Below, one piece after another: positions 9,244 through 18,173 of a stretch of DNA of 64,000 bases. The translations under genes were made by a program, and so were the position numbers. Numbering within the stretch: the first letter of the stretch is position 1; each line of letters begins with the position of its first letter. This DNA comes from Lunatibacter salilacus (GTDB taxonomy: Bacteria; Bacteroidota; Bacteroidia; Cytophagales; Cyclobacteriaceae), in the NCBI RefSeq assembly GCF_009797935.1, contig NZ_VOLC01000015.1, positions 113,968-177,967 of the forward strand, read 5' to 3'. The notes under the pieces were generated by a model. It was not told where the DNA came from and did not search any database. It was given only the letters and a program-made list of their open reading frames with translations.

Positions 9244-10992
9244 TTAGTTTATCTGAACTAGGCTTCCCTTGATAACTGTAACTGCACTGGAAGAAATTTC
9301 CAGGCCTGCCGCACCCTCTGCTTTCCATTGGGTGCCGGCCTTAAGTTCAAGTTCAGTGGAGCTTTCTACTTTCACCATTCCGGAAGCTTTTAAAATAAGG
9401 TCACCACCACTTTCCAGGCTTAACCCACTCGAAGACATAGTTATTTTATTATTATTGCTATCCGCGAGGTGCAGCTCCCCTGCATCATCATCCAAAAGGA
9501 TGCTATTGCCTGCCGGAGTTAGGATTTCCAGTTTGGTAGATTCATCGTCAAACCTAATATGCATCCCTGATCTGGAATATAACCCTCTGATTTGATTGTC
9601 ATCGGTAGTTTCCTCCGGACGGCTATTGGAACTGCTATGTAACATTCCCAATATCAGGGGGAAACGGGGATCATCATTTAAGAATCCAACTACCACTTCG
9701 TCCCCTATATCAGGAAGAAAAAAAGACCCACGTGAATTTCCGGCGTCCATCGTAGCCAATCTAGCCCAGGCACCTTCATCAGTTAGGTTGATGGAAGGAA
9801 CTTTGATCCTTATTCTCAGTTCACCCAAGGGGTCCCCCTCCAAGGCGGTGACTACGCCTGTTTGAAGTCCGTGTACGGGTGCCAATAATCCGTTTGCGGG
9901 AAGGGAGGAAGTTTGGTAGCGCTGGGCATGTGTTTCGTCCGAATACCCAAATTCAATATCAGTTGTCCAGTTTCCCTTTCCGATTTCATGTCTTACGGCA
10001 CCCACCCAGACGGGGCCATTGAAGCGGTCTCCAAATCCTTCCAATTGGATGGTTTCCCCAGGTTTAATCTGGGAAAATCCCTGAACCCGAACTCTTCCTC
10101 TTGTGAAAGCCATTCGGCTACGGAGAAGCGTGGCATCAGACCATTCTTGGAGTTCGTCAGTCGTCATAGCTGCCCCATGTTTTAAAAACTGACTGTCAGC
10201 CCCAACGGCAGCTGCGAGTTCCTCTGTGGAAAGATTCCCATTGGTAGTCCAGGTCGGCTCCATACTTTCGGCTTCTGCGTAATCCTGTTCAGAAGGGTTC
10301 CAGGAGTGGGACAGAACCGCTCCCAGCTGTTTTCGGGCATCAATTTCAGCATCAAATTCAATGACATTTGTTCCAAAACGGATAATTGAGGTCGCCGAAG
10401 CATTGATGGAGGGTTTTATTGTCGAAAAACCTGTTTCGTCCACGCTGCAAACCAGGCCGTTTGCTTCCATTCGCATAACAATGAAATCCCAATCATTGCA
10501 GTCAAACTGGACCAGGTCATTGTGGATTACGTTTGTTGTGGCGATTTCGCTTATCGGAATCTCATATTCCCCTAAAATCTCATTCAAGGCATCACTGTCT
10601 TTCATATCCACAAAGTGCCTGCTCCTTTTTACCGTGGTCATCCTGATGGATTTGTCCTTACAGACTACTTTCAATTCCAAACGGCTATTTCTTACCTTGA
10701 GTGACTGACTTATTACAATACCGGAAAATATCAAATCATCCTCTCCATAATAGCCTGCTAAAATGGATATTTCATTCCCGGGAGAAAAATAGGTTTCGCT
10801 GCTTAATTTCCATTCGCCTGTTGAAGCATCCCCATCAGCCAAATAAATGCACGCGTGGGGTACCCTGTTGATTTCTTTGATTACTTCTATTGCAAATACC
10901 GGATAATGTCTAGGAAAGACTTCATCGTTAACTTCAATGGAAAAGGATACTAGGCCTGTACTTGCTGGAATTGGTAAAAGTGATGTGGTCAT
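9244..10992 (-). CDS. VgrG/gp27-gp5-like spike protein
   Basis: 582 residues. Residues ~1-370 resemble the gp27-like head (phage late-control D/VgrG fold). From ~380 a gp5 OB-fold follows, containing the GDEVVVGFLNDDPRFPLILG motif that is highly typical of VgrG. The C-terminal ~100 residues are a beta-prism of Ser/Lys/Glu repeats. This trimer forms the central spike under the tube and carries the PAAR tip encoded next. Its ATG overlaps the stop of the LysM gene by 4 bp. No effector domain is fused at the C-terminus. Confidence 0.95.
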   Translation of the reverse strand: MTTSLLPIPASTGLVSFSIEVNDEVFPRHYPVFAIEVIKEINRVPHACIYLADGDASTGEWKLSSETYFSPGNEISILAGYYGEDDLIFSGIVISQSLKVRNSRLELKVVCKDKSIRMTTVKRSRHFVDMKDSDALNEILGEYEIPISEIATTNVIHNDLVQFDCNDWDFIVMRMEANGLVCSVDETGFSTIKPSINASATSIIRFGTNVIEFDAEIDARKQLGAVLSHSWNPSEQDYAEAESMEPTWTTNGNLSTEELAAAVGADSQFLKHGAAMTTDELQEWSDATLLRSRMAFTRGRVRVQGFSQIKPGETIQLEGFGDRFNGPVWVGAVRHEIGKGNWTTDIEFGYSDETHAQRYQTSSLPANGLLAPVHGLQTGVVTALEGDPLGELRIRIKVPSINLTDEGAWARLATMDAGNSRGSFFLPDIGDEVVVGFLNDDPRFPLILGMLHSSSNSRPEETTDDNQIRGLYSRSGMHIRFDDESTKLEILTPAGNSILLDDDAGELHLADSNNNKITMSSSGLSLESGGDLILKASGMVKVESSTELELKAGTQWKAEGAAGLEISSSAVTVIKGSLVQIN

Positions 10993-11756
10993 TTTACTTT
11001 CTTTTCAATTGGAGGTAAGGACAAAGGGGTACCCGCTTTAAGATTTCTGAAGTTGTATAAATTATTGGCTTTTGCCACCTCTATATAGTATTTAGTTGAT
11101 CTGTAAATCTTATTAACCATCAGGGGTAGCTTATCCCCTTCATGGGCAAGACGGAGGTGGGTTAAATCCGGGGAACTGTCCTGGTCCAACAATTTCCTGA
11201 ACTGGTCGGGAATGGAGCTTGTGAACGTTGCATTTGCCAGGGCCCTTAATGGATCTCCGGTTGGGGTGAACAGTTTATACTGTATGGATAATCTGGTGAG
11301 AACGCCTATAAAACTAAGCTTTCCCCAGGCAAGTTTTAATAAAGATGGTCTATGATCTTTACCCTTATAATCCACCACCTTAATGAATCGTTTTAATTGT
11401 GTTACCACATCATCCTCCTTCTCGCCACTTAGCAGTTCAGCTAAGGCTCCTGCCAAAGGAACACCGGTAAGTGGGCCCGGAGCTTTAGGGATCACACCAG
11501 TCCCATCAAATAGGAATTCAAATTCCATAACATGAGGCTCGGTTCCAGCATGTTTTGCCTCACAATTGGTATCCCCATGTCCAGACTGACAACTGTAATT
11601 AACCTTGTAGTTGAAATTGTAACTTTCCGGATTGACCTGAACATTAAACTTCAGTTCTTCCTCCTCACTTTCAATGATCTTACCGTTACTGTCAACCTCC
11701 ACAACCTGGATATACATTTTTTCGAGACTGCCACTATCAAAGGGGTTTTTGATCAT
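10989..11756 (-). CDS. LysM-containing CIS tube/baseplate hub protein (Afp7-like)
   Basis: 255 residues. The first ~190 match the 'CIS tube protein' type region (FNVQVNPESYNFNYKVNYS near 25-45, a typical opening); the last ~60 are a LysM-like module (GDKLPLMVNKIYRST to GTPLSLPP). Afp7/Pvc7 and T4 gp53-like proteins have this layout and connect the wedge to the spike. Its start overlaps the DUF5908 stop (base 11756) and its stop overlaps the spike start, so the three are translationally coupled. Confidence 0.88.
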   Translation of the reverse strand: MIKNPFDSGSLEKMYIQVVEVDSNGKIIESEEEELKFNVQVNPESYNFNYKVNYSCQSGHGDTNCEAKHAGTEPHVMEFEFLFDGTGVIPKAPGPLTGVPLAGALAELLSGEKEDDVVTQLKRFIKVVDYKGKDHRPSLLKLAWGKLSFIGVLTRLSIQYKLFTPTGDPLRALANATFTSSIPDQFRKLLDQDSSPDLTHLRLAHEGDKLPLMVNKIYRSTKYYIEVAKANNLYNFRNLKAGTPLSLPPIEKKVK

Positions 11757-11944
11757 CAGCGCTCTTTTTTACGTTCCAAAATTTCCATAACCCTTTCCGT
11801 ACTGTCCGCCAAGATGTTGTCCAATTGACCCGAATTTCCTGACATTCTTTCCTTACCGTGGGAAATGGCACTTCTCCCATTTTCCCCCTGGTGAGTGTCT
11901 TCCACAGTTGCTCTTACTATCAATTCTTTGACTACTATTGCCAT
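11756..11944 (-). CDS. DUF5908 small eCIS protein (Afp6-sized)
   Basis: 62 residues, beginning MAIVVKELIVRATV, which matches the short conserved N-terminus of the DUF5908 family found in eCIS operons between the tube and LysM genes. The rest is polar and ends in a charged helix (RVMEILERKKER). Position and size equal Afp6, but I cannot show homology from sequence alone. Likely a small baseplate or assembly factor. Confidence 0.8.
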   Translation of the reverse strand: MAIVVKELIVRATVEDTHQGENGRSAISHGKERMSGNSGQLDNILADSTERVMEILERKKER

Positions 11945-11958
11945 AGTGTATTGTTTAT

Positions 11959-12471
11959 TTAAAGGCCAATATTGATGTCCACTGAACCTGTTAAACCCGC
12001 CGCCAAATCCAAGCCTATGCTTACCGGATCGTAGTATTTAAAATGCTGGTAGGACAAAACCAAGGTTTCCACCACTATTTCACTGTTTTGGGCGTTGAAA
12101 CCTGAGACCTCAAGCCGTTTTGGTATGGCATTGATAAGGTACCAATTGTATAAGGGTACGTGGTCTGCGTTCATCAGGGATATCATAACGTTGGATGGAG
12201 AAAACTGAAATTCATCAATGGCCTGTCGGCACCAATGTAAAATACCTGAGCCAAGAAATTTACCGCGTTTCAGCGTAACATCCCCAAACTTTGTCCTTAC
12301 AGGCAAATTGTGTACAAAACGTTGTTCCCCTCCTTCCACTCTGGTTTCCATTTCCATTTCCACGCTCAATCCTGAAACCTCCTGGAATTTCACATCGTTT
12401 GGAAACTGTGGAAAGATTTCAAATAGAACCAAGAAATGAAAACCCACCTGTGGCGTATCAAATGCCGACAT
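11959..12471 (-). CDS. Tube-initiator gp19/Hcp-like protein (second tube protein)
   Basis: 170 residues from the ATG at 12469-12471; an alternative TTG lies two codons upstream and overlaps the previous stop. It has the gp19 tube fold pattern: FQEVSGLSVEMEMETRVEGG, then VTLKRGKFLGS, then a C-terminal VETLVLSYQHF strand. Compared with the other tube gene it has a longer N-terminus and a hydrophobic Gly-rich C-terminal tail (~25 residues). In Afp/PVC, Afp5-type proteins of this kind make the first tube ring and contact the baseplate; the position next to DUF5908 supports that role. Confidence 0.88.
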   Translation of the reverse strand: MSAFDTPQVGFHFLVLFEIFPQFPNDVKFQEVSGLSVEMEMETRVEGGEQRFVHNLPVRTKFGDVTLKRGKFLGSGILHWCRQAIDEFQFSPSNVMISLMNADHVPLYNWYLINAIPKRLEVSGFNAQNSEIVVETLVLSYQHFKYYDPVSIGLDLAAGLTGSVDINIGL

Positions 12472-12473
12472 AA

Positions 12474-12905
12474 TCAATCATTTTGGATAACAAGCCCTTC
12501 GTGGACCAACTCAACGCTCTCTATGGCCACCTCATTTCCATCTGCTTTTAGATCCGTTGATTGGACCTTTGTCGGCCACGCATTTTTGACCTTCCAAATG
12601 ATGACAGGCTCATGGTTCTCATTCAGCAAACTAATCGTGACATCCCGCCTTTCTATGGTGTTTAGGGCAACGGAGTTCCACCAGACATAAAATTCATTGT
12701 CCCCCTGGAATGTTCCGCGTTTTAGCGTAATGTTGCTGAATTTCTGCATCCCGGGCATTTTTGTTTTTACATATTCAGGACTAGAGCCATCCCGGTATTC
12801 GATCACCTCAGTTTCGACATCCAGTCCGGATACTTCACTGAAACCTAAGTTTGCGCCACCCCATTCAACCTGAAAATGGAATTTTGGAAGAGGATAATTT
12901 GCCAT
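12474..12905 (-). CDS. Main inner tube protein (gp19/Hcp-like)
   Basis: 143 residues. Starts MANYPLPKFHFQVEWGG, followed by the tube signature FSEVSGLDVETEVIEYRDG and SNITLKRGTFQGD. This compact form without a tail extension is the main repeating tube subunit in Afp1-like systems. Lies directly downstream of the sheath genes, the classic sheath-tube order. The hexamer rings stack into the channel that carries cargo. Confidence 0.93.
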   Translation of the reverse strand: MANYPLPKFHFQVEWGGANLGFSEVSGLDVETEVIEYRDGSSPEYVKTKMPGMQKFSNITLKRGTFQGDNEFYVWWNSVALNTIERRDVTISLLNENHEPVIIWKVKNAWPTKVQSTDLKADGNEVAIESVELVHEGLVIQND

Positions 12906-12932
12906 AATTTTATTTGTTTAGTATAATTTTTT

Positions 12933-14966
12933 TTAAGATTCCTGCATTTTGTGGCTGAACCGAAGTATAATAAATTCCGCAGGTCGGACTGCCGCCATCC
13001 CAATTTCCACAATCAACCTGCCCTCCAGGATGTCTTGGGCAGTCATGGTTTCATTAAGTCCTACTTTAACGAAAAAAGCTTCCTTGGCAGTCGAACCTGC
13101 CAAGGCACCCTGTCTCCATTGCAGCGTGAGAAAATTTTCAATCATAGCCCTGATTCTCACCCAGGTATTGGCATCATTGCTTTCAAAAACGAAAGGTTCT
13201 GTTGCCTTTTTCGTTGACATCTCTACATATGTGAAGAACCTTCTCACATTGATATACCTCCATTCATTGTCATTTCCCGCTAGGGTCCTGGCGCCCCATA
13301 CCAAAATACCTTTTCCGGTAAAGGCTCTGATGGCATTGATGGATTTCCCCGATGAATGGATATTCAGGGAACCCTGTTCCTGATCGGTTAATTTTATAGT
13401 CGGGGCAAGCACATTCCTCAGTCCGACATTTGCAGGTGCCTTCCAGACACCACGGGTTCGATCGGTAAATGCATAAATTCCGGCCATGGCTCCCGAAGGA
13501 GGTATGGTACACATAAACTTGGTTACTCTTTCATGTACAGCTTTAAAAAATGGGTGCTGCACAAAAAGTTGTTTTTCTGAGAGCTGCGAAAGCAAAACCT
13601 GATTACGGACAAGGGAAATAAATGCTTCTGATATTGTATCGAACACTGACTGAAATTCAGTGGATCTGGCAGCAGCCTGAGCTGTTAGGGAAATAGAAAG
13701 CGTTCCGCCGTTGGAGTAATCTATTCCATTGGGGTTAATATCAACCAATGCCTCTCCTCCTATCCAATCCGCTGAATCAAGAATGGAATAATCAGCTTCC
13801 ACATCAGCAACTGTTCTTGCATTTGCAATAGAATTCATCACATCGGGATTTTTTTCGAAGGCTATTAGGTTGCTCAATTCGGTCTGTAGCCCGCTGTCTC
13901 CCTCCAATCGTAGAAGTGATTGTGTGAGCTCGGTAGAGTTACCGCCATCCTCTACCAAGTCTTGGAAGGCCAATGCCATCTGACGCACAAAATTCATCAT
14001 GGCTATAAATGCAGGCCTTGTTATTCCAGCAGTGTTACCTGCAAGAACTGCGTTTCTCAATGTAATTAATTGCACGTGCAACTGAGTGTAATTCAATCTG
14101 TTTACACTAACTTCTGAGATTTTATCATAAATCCTATCTTCTTCGGCAATCCAAGCCCTCAGTGAAGTCAATAATCCATCTGTGACAGCAACTCCGCTCA
14201 TAGTATCCAACGAGGCATCCGGGATTGGGTCAGGTACAGTTTGATTGTCTACAAAATTCAGTTGTGTGAAATGGATGGGTTTGGAATAGGAAGTTAGCAG
14301 CCAAGGATAATACGCAGCTGCATAATTCAGATTTTGCGTTCCGAGTGCGTCCCTGAACTCATCCACCGGGCCAGGAAGTTCCTGAAATCCCTGAAGTAAA
14401 TCCAAAATGACGACCCTGTCCTGTAGTTTGGCACATTGGGCAATCATATCCTGATGAAGGGTTCCTGCCAAAGCATAATCAGGTCCTCCCAAATTGTTCC
14501 TTAAACCCACCAGGTCAGGGGCAACAAGTATGGTAGGTTCAGCTATCTTTTCAAGACTCCTTAGTCCGCCACGTAAGCCCGTTGTCAGGTCACCATATGT
14601 TATCTCACTTTCATAATCTCCTACAGAAACAATGTAACATGGACCGCCCCCGTTGTCAAAATAAAGCCTTAAAGCATCAAACAGGTAAAATCTGAAGCCT
14701 TCATCTGTGTGGATATTCAGAATGCTGAAATTGGAAGGATCTACCCCAACTGTATAACTAGTAGGAATATATTCACCTCCAAACAACTCTTTATATTCCA
14801 AAAGTGAGGTAAGGCGGACCGGTCTGTTGACAAGTGGATTTCCATTTGGATCTACTATCCGTTCAGTAAACCCAATAAATGCCGGCAGACCTGTTGCAAC
14901 AGCTGCGACAGAAGGGGGAAAGAGGGGTGTCTCTTCAATAAAAACTCCGGGTACTTTATAGTCCAT
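12933..14966 (-). CDS. Tail sheath protein 2, with a large inserted domain
   Basis: 677 residues. The N-terminus (VPGVFIEETPLFPPSVAAVATGLPAFIGFTE is the usual sheath entry) and the last ~190 residues (GKSINAIRAFTGKGILVWGARTL... to FSHKMQES) are shared with the neighbouring sheath gene. Between them, roughly residues 230-470, lies extra sequence absent from the shorter sheath, rich in helices. Such insertions sit on the outer surface of known sheaths. Which of the two is the bulk sheath and which the special ring cannot be decided by sequence alone. Confidence 0.93.
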   Translation of the reverse strand: MDYKVPGVFIEETPLFPPSVAAVATGLPAFIGFTERIVDPNGNPLVNRPVRLTSLLEYKELFGGEYIPTSYTVGVDPSNFSILNIHTDEGFRFYLFDALRLYFDNGGGPCYIVSVGDYESEITYGDLTTGLRGGLRSLEKIAEPTILVAPDLVGLRNNLGGPDYALAGTLHQDMIAQCAKLQDRVVILDLLQGFQELPGPVDEFRDALGTQNLNYAAAYYPWLLTSYSKPIHFTQLNFVDNQTVPDPIPDASLDTMSGVAVTDGLLTSLRAWIAEEDRIYDKISEVSVNRLNYTQLHVQLITLRNAVLAGNTAGITRPAFIAMMNFVRQMALAFQDLVEDGGNSTELTQSLLRLEGDSGLQTELSNLIAFEKNPDVMNSIANARTVADVEADYSILDSADWIGGEALVDINPNGIDYSNGGTLSISLTAQAAARSTEFQSVFDTISEAFISLVRNQVLLSQLSEKQLFVQHPFFKAVHERVTKFMCTIPPSGAMAGIYAFTDRTRGVWKAPANVGLRNVLAPTIKLTDQEQGSLNIHSSGKSINAIRAFTGKGILVWGARTLAGNDNEWRYINVRRFFTYVEMSTKKATEPFVFESNDANTWVRIRAMIENFLTLQWRQGALAGSTAKEAFFVKVGLNETMTAQDILEGRLIVEIGMAAVRPAEFIILRFSHKMQES

Positions 14967-14981
14967 AATGTTTTTATTGAT

Positions 14982-16442
14982 TTAAGATTCCTGCATTTTA
15001 TGACTATACCGAAGAATAATGAACTCAGCAGGCCGTACAACTGCCATGCCTATCTCTACAATCATTCTGCCTTCCAATATATCGAGGGCAGTCATGGTTT
15101 GGCCAAGTCCAACCCTCACATAAAATGCATGTTCAGGTTTTGCTCCGGCCAAAGCACCTGCCCGCCACTGCAGGCTCAAAAAGTTTTCTATCATGGCCCT
15201 AACCCTTACCCATGTATTGGCGTCATTGGGTTCAAAGACAAATGGCTCAGTAGCTTTTTTTGTAGACTCTTCCACCATAATGAAAAACCTTCGGACATTG
15301 ACATATCTCCATTCATTGCTATTGCCTGCCAAAGTCCTCGCACCCCAAACCAAAACTCCCTTTCCTGTAAATGACCGGATGGCATTAATGGATTTACCGG
15401 TTGTATGGACATTCAGGTCTTCTTGGTCCGAATCATCAATCACCACAACTGGCCGTCTCACCCTTCTTAAACTGAAATTTGCCGGAGCTTTCCAAACTCC
15501 CCGTGTCCCATCTATTGACGCATATACACCAGCTACAGCACTGCTGGGTGGTAGGATTACCGGCATTGCGGCAATACTGCCTCTTATCTGATGGTATAAG
15601 CCATTTGCCTGGTGATAGAGTGACCGGGATTCCTCGGCAGCATCGGCCGGATTTAGAATACGTAGAAATGAATTTGCCGGGAGTGCACCTGAAGCCAATG
15701 TTCCGCTTACAGCCAATGTCCCTTCATCATAATTAAAATTGAGGGAGGTCTCCAAATGGGGGTAATAGGCAGCGCCATAATCCAGAAAATTGTTTCCAAT
15801 GAGCGATCGGAATCCGAAAGTAGCATCATCAATTACATCGTTGGCAGCATCACTGCTATCTGTAAAATCCAAATTGCCATTGAGAACATCACAAATAGTG
15901 AATCGGTCAGCAAGCTGGCTACATTGGGCCAAAGCAGCCTGATATATGTCATAATATTCACCGGGTGTTGCTAATAGGTGCGCATCGGGAAAAACCAATA
16001 GGGTAGGCTCATCTTCTTTGGAAACGGCATTTAACCCATCTTCGAAATCTTCAAATGATGCAGTTTCAGTATCCGCACCAAGAGAAACTATATAACAGGG
16101 CCCGCCACCGTTTGAAAAATACATTTGCATGGCATAATATAAACGGTAAAGCAAGGTAGGTGCGACAGGCTGAGTAGAAACTGAATCAATGCCTGAACCA
16201 TTAGTGGCTACTGCTGCGGTAAAGGTTTCCAATCTGGCTCCAAAAATAGATTCATATTCCACTAGTGAAGTTATTCGAATAGGCTGATTTACGATGGAAT
16301 CCCCGTTTCGGGACGTAATCCTGGTATACCCAAGAAATGCAGGAATGGCTGTGGCAACCTGGGCCACGGACGGTGGGAAAGATGGAATCTCATTAATATA
16401 AACTCCAGGGGTTCTAATTGCGGATTCATTGATTTGTGCCAT
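14982..16442 (-). CDS. Tail sheath protein 1 (shorter form)
   Basis: 486 residues with a TPGVYINEIPSFPPSVAQVAT start, a GGGPCYIVSLG motif near residue 110, and a C-terminal sheath domain with GTRGVWKAPANFSL, GKSINAIRSFTGKGVLVWGARTL and ILRYSHKMQES. The C-terminal ~200 residues are nearly the same as in the longer sheath encoded next, so the two come from a duplication. It would form the contractile outer layer around the tube. 15 bp separates the two sheath genes. Confidence 0.94.
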   Translation of the reverse strand: MAQINESAIRTPGVYINEIPSFPPSVAQVATAIPAFLGYTRITSRNGDSIVNQPIRITSLVEYESIFGARLETFTAAVATNGSGIDSVSTQPVAPTLLYRLYYAMQMYFSNGGGPCYIVSLGADTETASFEDFEDGLNAVSKEDEPTLLVFPDAHLLATPGEYYDIYQAALAQCSQLADRFTICDVLNGNLDFTDSSDAANDVIDDATFGFRSLIGNNFLDYGAAYYPHLETSLNFNYDEGTLAVSGTLASGALPANSFLRILNPADAAEESRSLYHQANGLYHQIRGSIAAMPVILPPSSAVAGVYASIDGTRGVWKAPANFSLRRVRRPVVVIDDSDQEDLNVHTTGKSINAIRSFTGKGVLVWGARTLAGNSNEWRYVNVRRFFIMVEESTKKATEPFVFEPNDANTWVRVRAMIENFLSLQWRAGALAGAKPEHAFYVRVGLGQTMTALDILEGRMIVEIGMAVVRPAEFIILRYSHKMQES

Positions 16443-16471
16443 TGGATTGTAGTTTTATGATTTGATATTTT

Positions 16472-17089
16472 TCAGTTATTTAATTGAATGGTGAACAGAT
16501 GTTCATGCTCATTTCCATTGGCTGTGGTAAAGAATAACAACTGGTCTGTTACATTGGTATAAAGCCTATGGGTACTTGAACCCTCAGTGACAATGTCAAT
16601 TACACCAAAATAACCACTTATATTGACTGGTATAGTCTCCCAGGATCCAGGATTTCCAGGTCGGAAAAATCTCCTGGGTTCCCTGTCTTCCACCTCACCC
16701 AAATCTGCTCCGGAAAGATCCATGGAATCAGCAGAGGATCGTAGATTGATGCGAAACCGGTATAAATTTTCCCCTCCATGTGAATCAGGAATATTGGTTT
16801 GTACAAGCAGTCTATCCTTGACACTGAAAAGAAACCTTGCTTGGAGGATATCCGGTAAGCGGAAGTAAGGGGAATCCATTTCCTCGTTTATCCGAATTAT
16901 ACACAATAGCATATCCTGTCTGGTCCTGAAGAGAATTTCCTGATTTTTGAATAATAGTCTGGTAAGTCTGTCGGGTTCAATGGTCAAAAAATTGGTCAAT
17001 AATCCCCCGTTTTCTGCGGAATTTGGAAAAGCCGGATGGGTAAACCGGACAGAAAACAATTTTTCATATTTATAAATGACATGGTCCAT
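16472..17089 (-). CDS. Unrecognised eCIS-operon protein between cap and sheath genes
   Basis: 205 residues, no signal peptide, no membrane segment. I do not recognise the family. It starts MDHVIYKYEKLFSVRFTH, is beta-rich with many aromatic and Arg residues, and has an RRFFRPGNPGSWETIPVNI stretch near residue 135. It is 2 bp downstream of the Pvc16-type gene and 29 bp upstream of a sheath gene, so it is almost certainly a structural or assembly part. A cap adaptor or plug-like role, as known in AlgoCIS, is a guess from position only. Confidence 0.6.
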   Translation of the reverse strand: MDHVIYKYEKLFSVRFTHPAFPNSAENGGLLTNFLTIEPDRLTRLLFKNQEILFRTRQDMLLCIIRINEEMDSPYFRLPDILQARFLFSVKDRLLVQTNIPDSHGGENLYRFRINLRSSADSMDLSGADLGEVEDREPRRFFRPGNPGSWETIPVNISGYFGVIDIVTEGSSTHRLYTNVTDQLLFFTTANGNEHEHLFTIQLNN

Positions 17090-17091
17090 CC

Positions 17092-17682
17092 CTAAGCATC
17101 CAATTTGTTGTAACGGGTATCCACTATTTTCACCAGGTTTATTTCTGCCCCTTCTTCCACATTGTCTATATATAGCAGTCTCATTTTATATACCACAGAT
17201 GGAATATATTTTCCTCCCATTATACCCCAAAGCTGGTTTAATTCTTCAAAACTTGTAGAATATAGATCGAATATGATTCTGTCCAAATTAAATTCTGTTA
17301 AATTGGGAATATCTGCGATGGTGAAAATAGAATGTCTTTGGAAGAAGGTCAATACTTGGGAAATTCTTTGAAGCCCAATGGCATACTGGTCTTTATTGGC
17401 ACCAATAATTAAATACACATTTAGATATATACCTGGGTTTCTCGCCACACCATTTGGTAATCCTGCATTGTTGAATATTTGCCTATTGGCAGGGGTATTC
17501 CTTAATGTACTTTCCTGCTGTATATTGATGATTGATACGACTACCCGATCAGAAAAACTATCCCCGACTCCTTCTTGATAGGTGTCCAGCATTGAAAGAT
17601 TACCGAGCACTACATCTGGTTCTGTTGTTCCAATATGTTCGTTTAGCAGATTGACAACACTAATTAATACCTGGTCAATCAT
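17092..17682 (-). CDS. Pvc16/DUF4255-type tail terminator (cap) protein
   Basis: 196 residues. Begins MIDQVLISVVNLLNEHI and contains VVVSIINIQQESTLRN and a YLNVYLIIGANKDQYAIGLQRISQVLTFFQ segment; this is the usual Pvc16 N-terminal domain (DUF4255) layout. The homologues Afp16/Pvc16 close the far end of the tail and stop tube and sheath growth. It is the first gene of the operon here, with the promoter presumably in the 490 bp upstream; no clear TAnnTTTG element was found there. Confidence 0.87.
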   Translation of the reverse strand: MIDQVLISVVNLLNEHIGTTEPDVVLGNLSMLDTYQEGVGDSFSDRVVVSIINIQQESTLRNTPANRQIFNNAGLPNGVARNPGIYLNVYLIIGANKDQYAIGLQRISQVLTFFQRHSIFTIADIPNLTEFNLDRIIFDLYSTSFEELNQLWGIMGGKYIPSVVYKMRLLYIDNVEEGAEINLVKIVDTRYNKLDA

Positions 17683-18173
17683 TTAGAAAGATTTAAGTAT
17701 ATGGAAATTTCTTTAACTGAGTACTTTATCACGAATAAGATTGGGAGCGTCGGATATAATTAATTAGAAAAAATCACAGCTTCGCCTCCTCATTCCCAGA
17801 CAAAAGAACTGATAAAATTTTTATAAATTTACTTTTTTGAGAGATGGGCGGCAATACCCAAGCTTGGGTATATTTGGGTAAAAATGGAAAAAAATATAGG
17901 TCGGAAAATAGGGAGAAAGGTAGGGGGTTGGTTTAAAAGTATCCTCCCCTTTAAGCAAAACCATTCAATTCCAAAACCATAGTCTTTTTGACTAAAAGGC
18001 AGAAAAATAAAAGTCGCGAAATTGGGAGGACGGTATCTGCAATCCTGATTTAGGTTGGGGGGATTTCAAATCCCCGGAATCTGGGTTCGCCATTGCAAAT
18101 GCCGAACAGCGGTTAGGGCGATTTCAAATCCCCCGTATCTGGGTTCGCCATTGCAAATTTTCAACAGCTTTAA
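17683..18173. other. Intergenic region upstream of the eCIS operon
   Basis: About 490 bp between the eCIS operon and the polysaccharide lyase, with no supported gene. It must hold the eCIS promoter on the minus strand, but I see no good CAAAnnTA (reverse of TAnnTTTG) element. It contains the direct repeat described separately and is otherwise A/T-rich near the cap gene. Confidence 0.6.
18061..18169. repeat. Tandem direct repeat, two ~50-bp copies
   Basis: Copies at about 18061-18109 and 18119-18168 share GATTTCAAATCCC, then an ATCTGGGTTCGCCATTGCAAAT segment with one or two changes, then CAACAG/GAACAG. Each copy contains a GGGATTTxxAATCCC-like dyad. Such short repeats occur between genes in many Bacteroidota and may be REP-like; they lie at the edge of the eCIS operon. 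Confidence 0.75.

Noticed and set aside
1..17682. Prophage or phage tail
   Set aside because: No capsid, portal, terminase, lysis or replication genes are seen; the DUF4255 cap, DUF5908 and tape-measure types are specific to eCIS-like systems.
1..17682. Type VI secretion system
   Set aside because: No TssJ, TssL, TssM or ClpV gene in the window, and the gene set is Afp-like.
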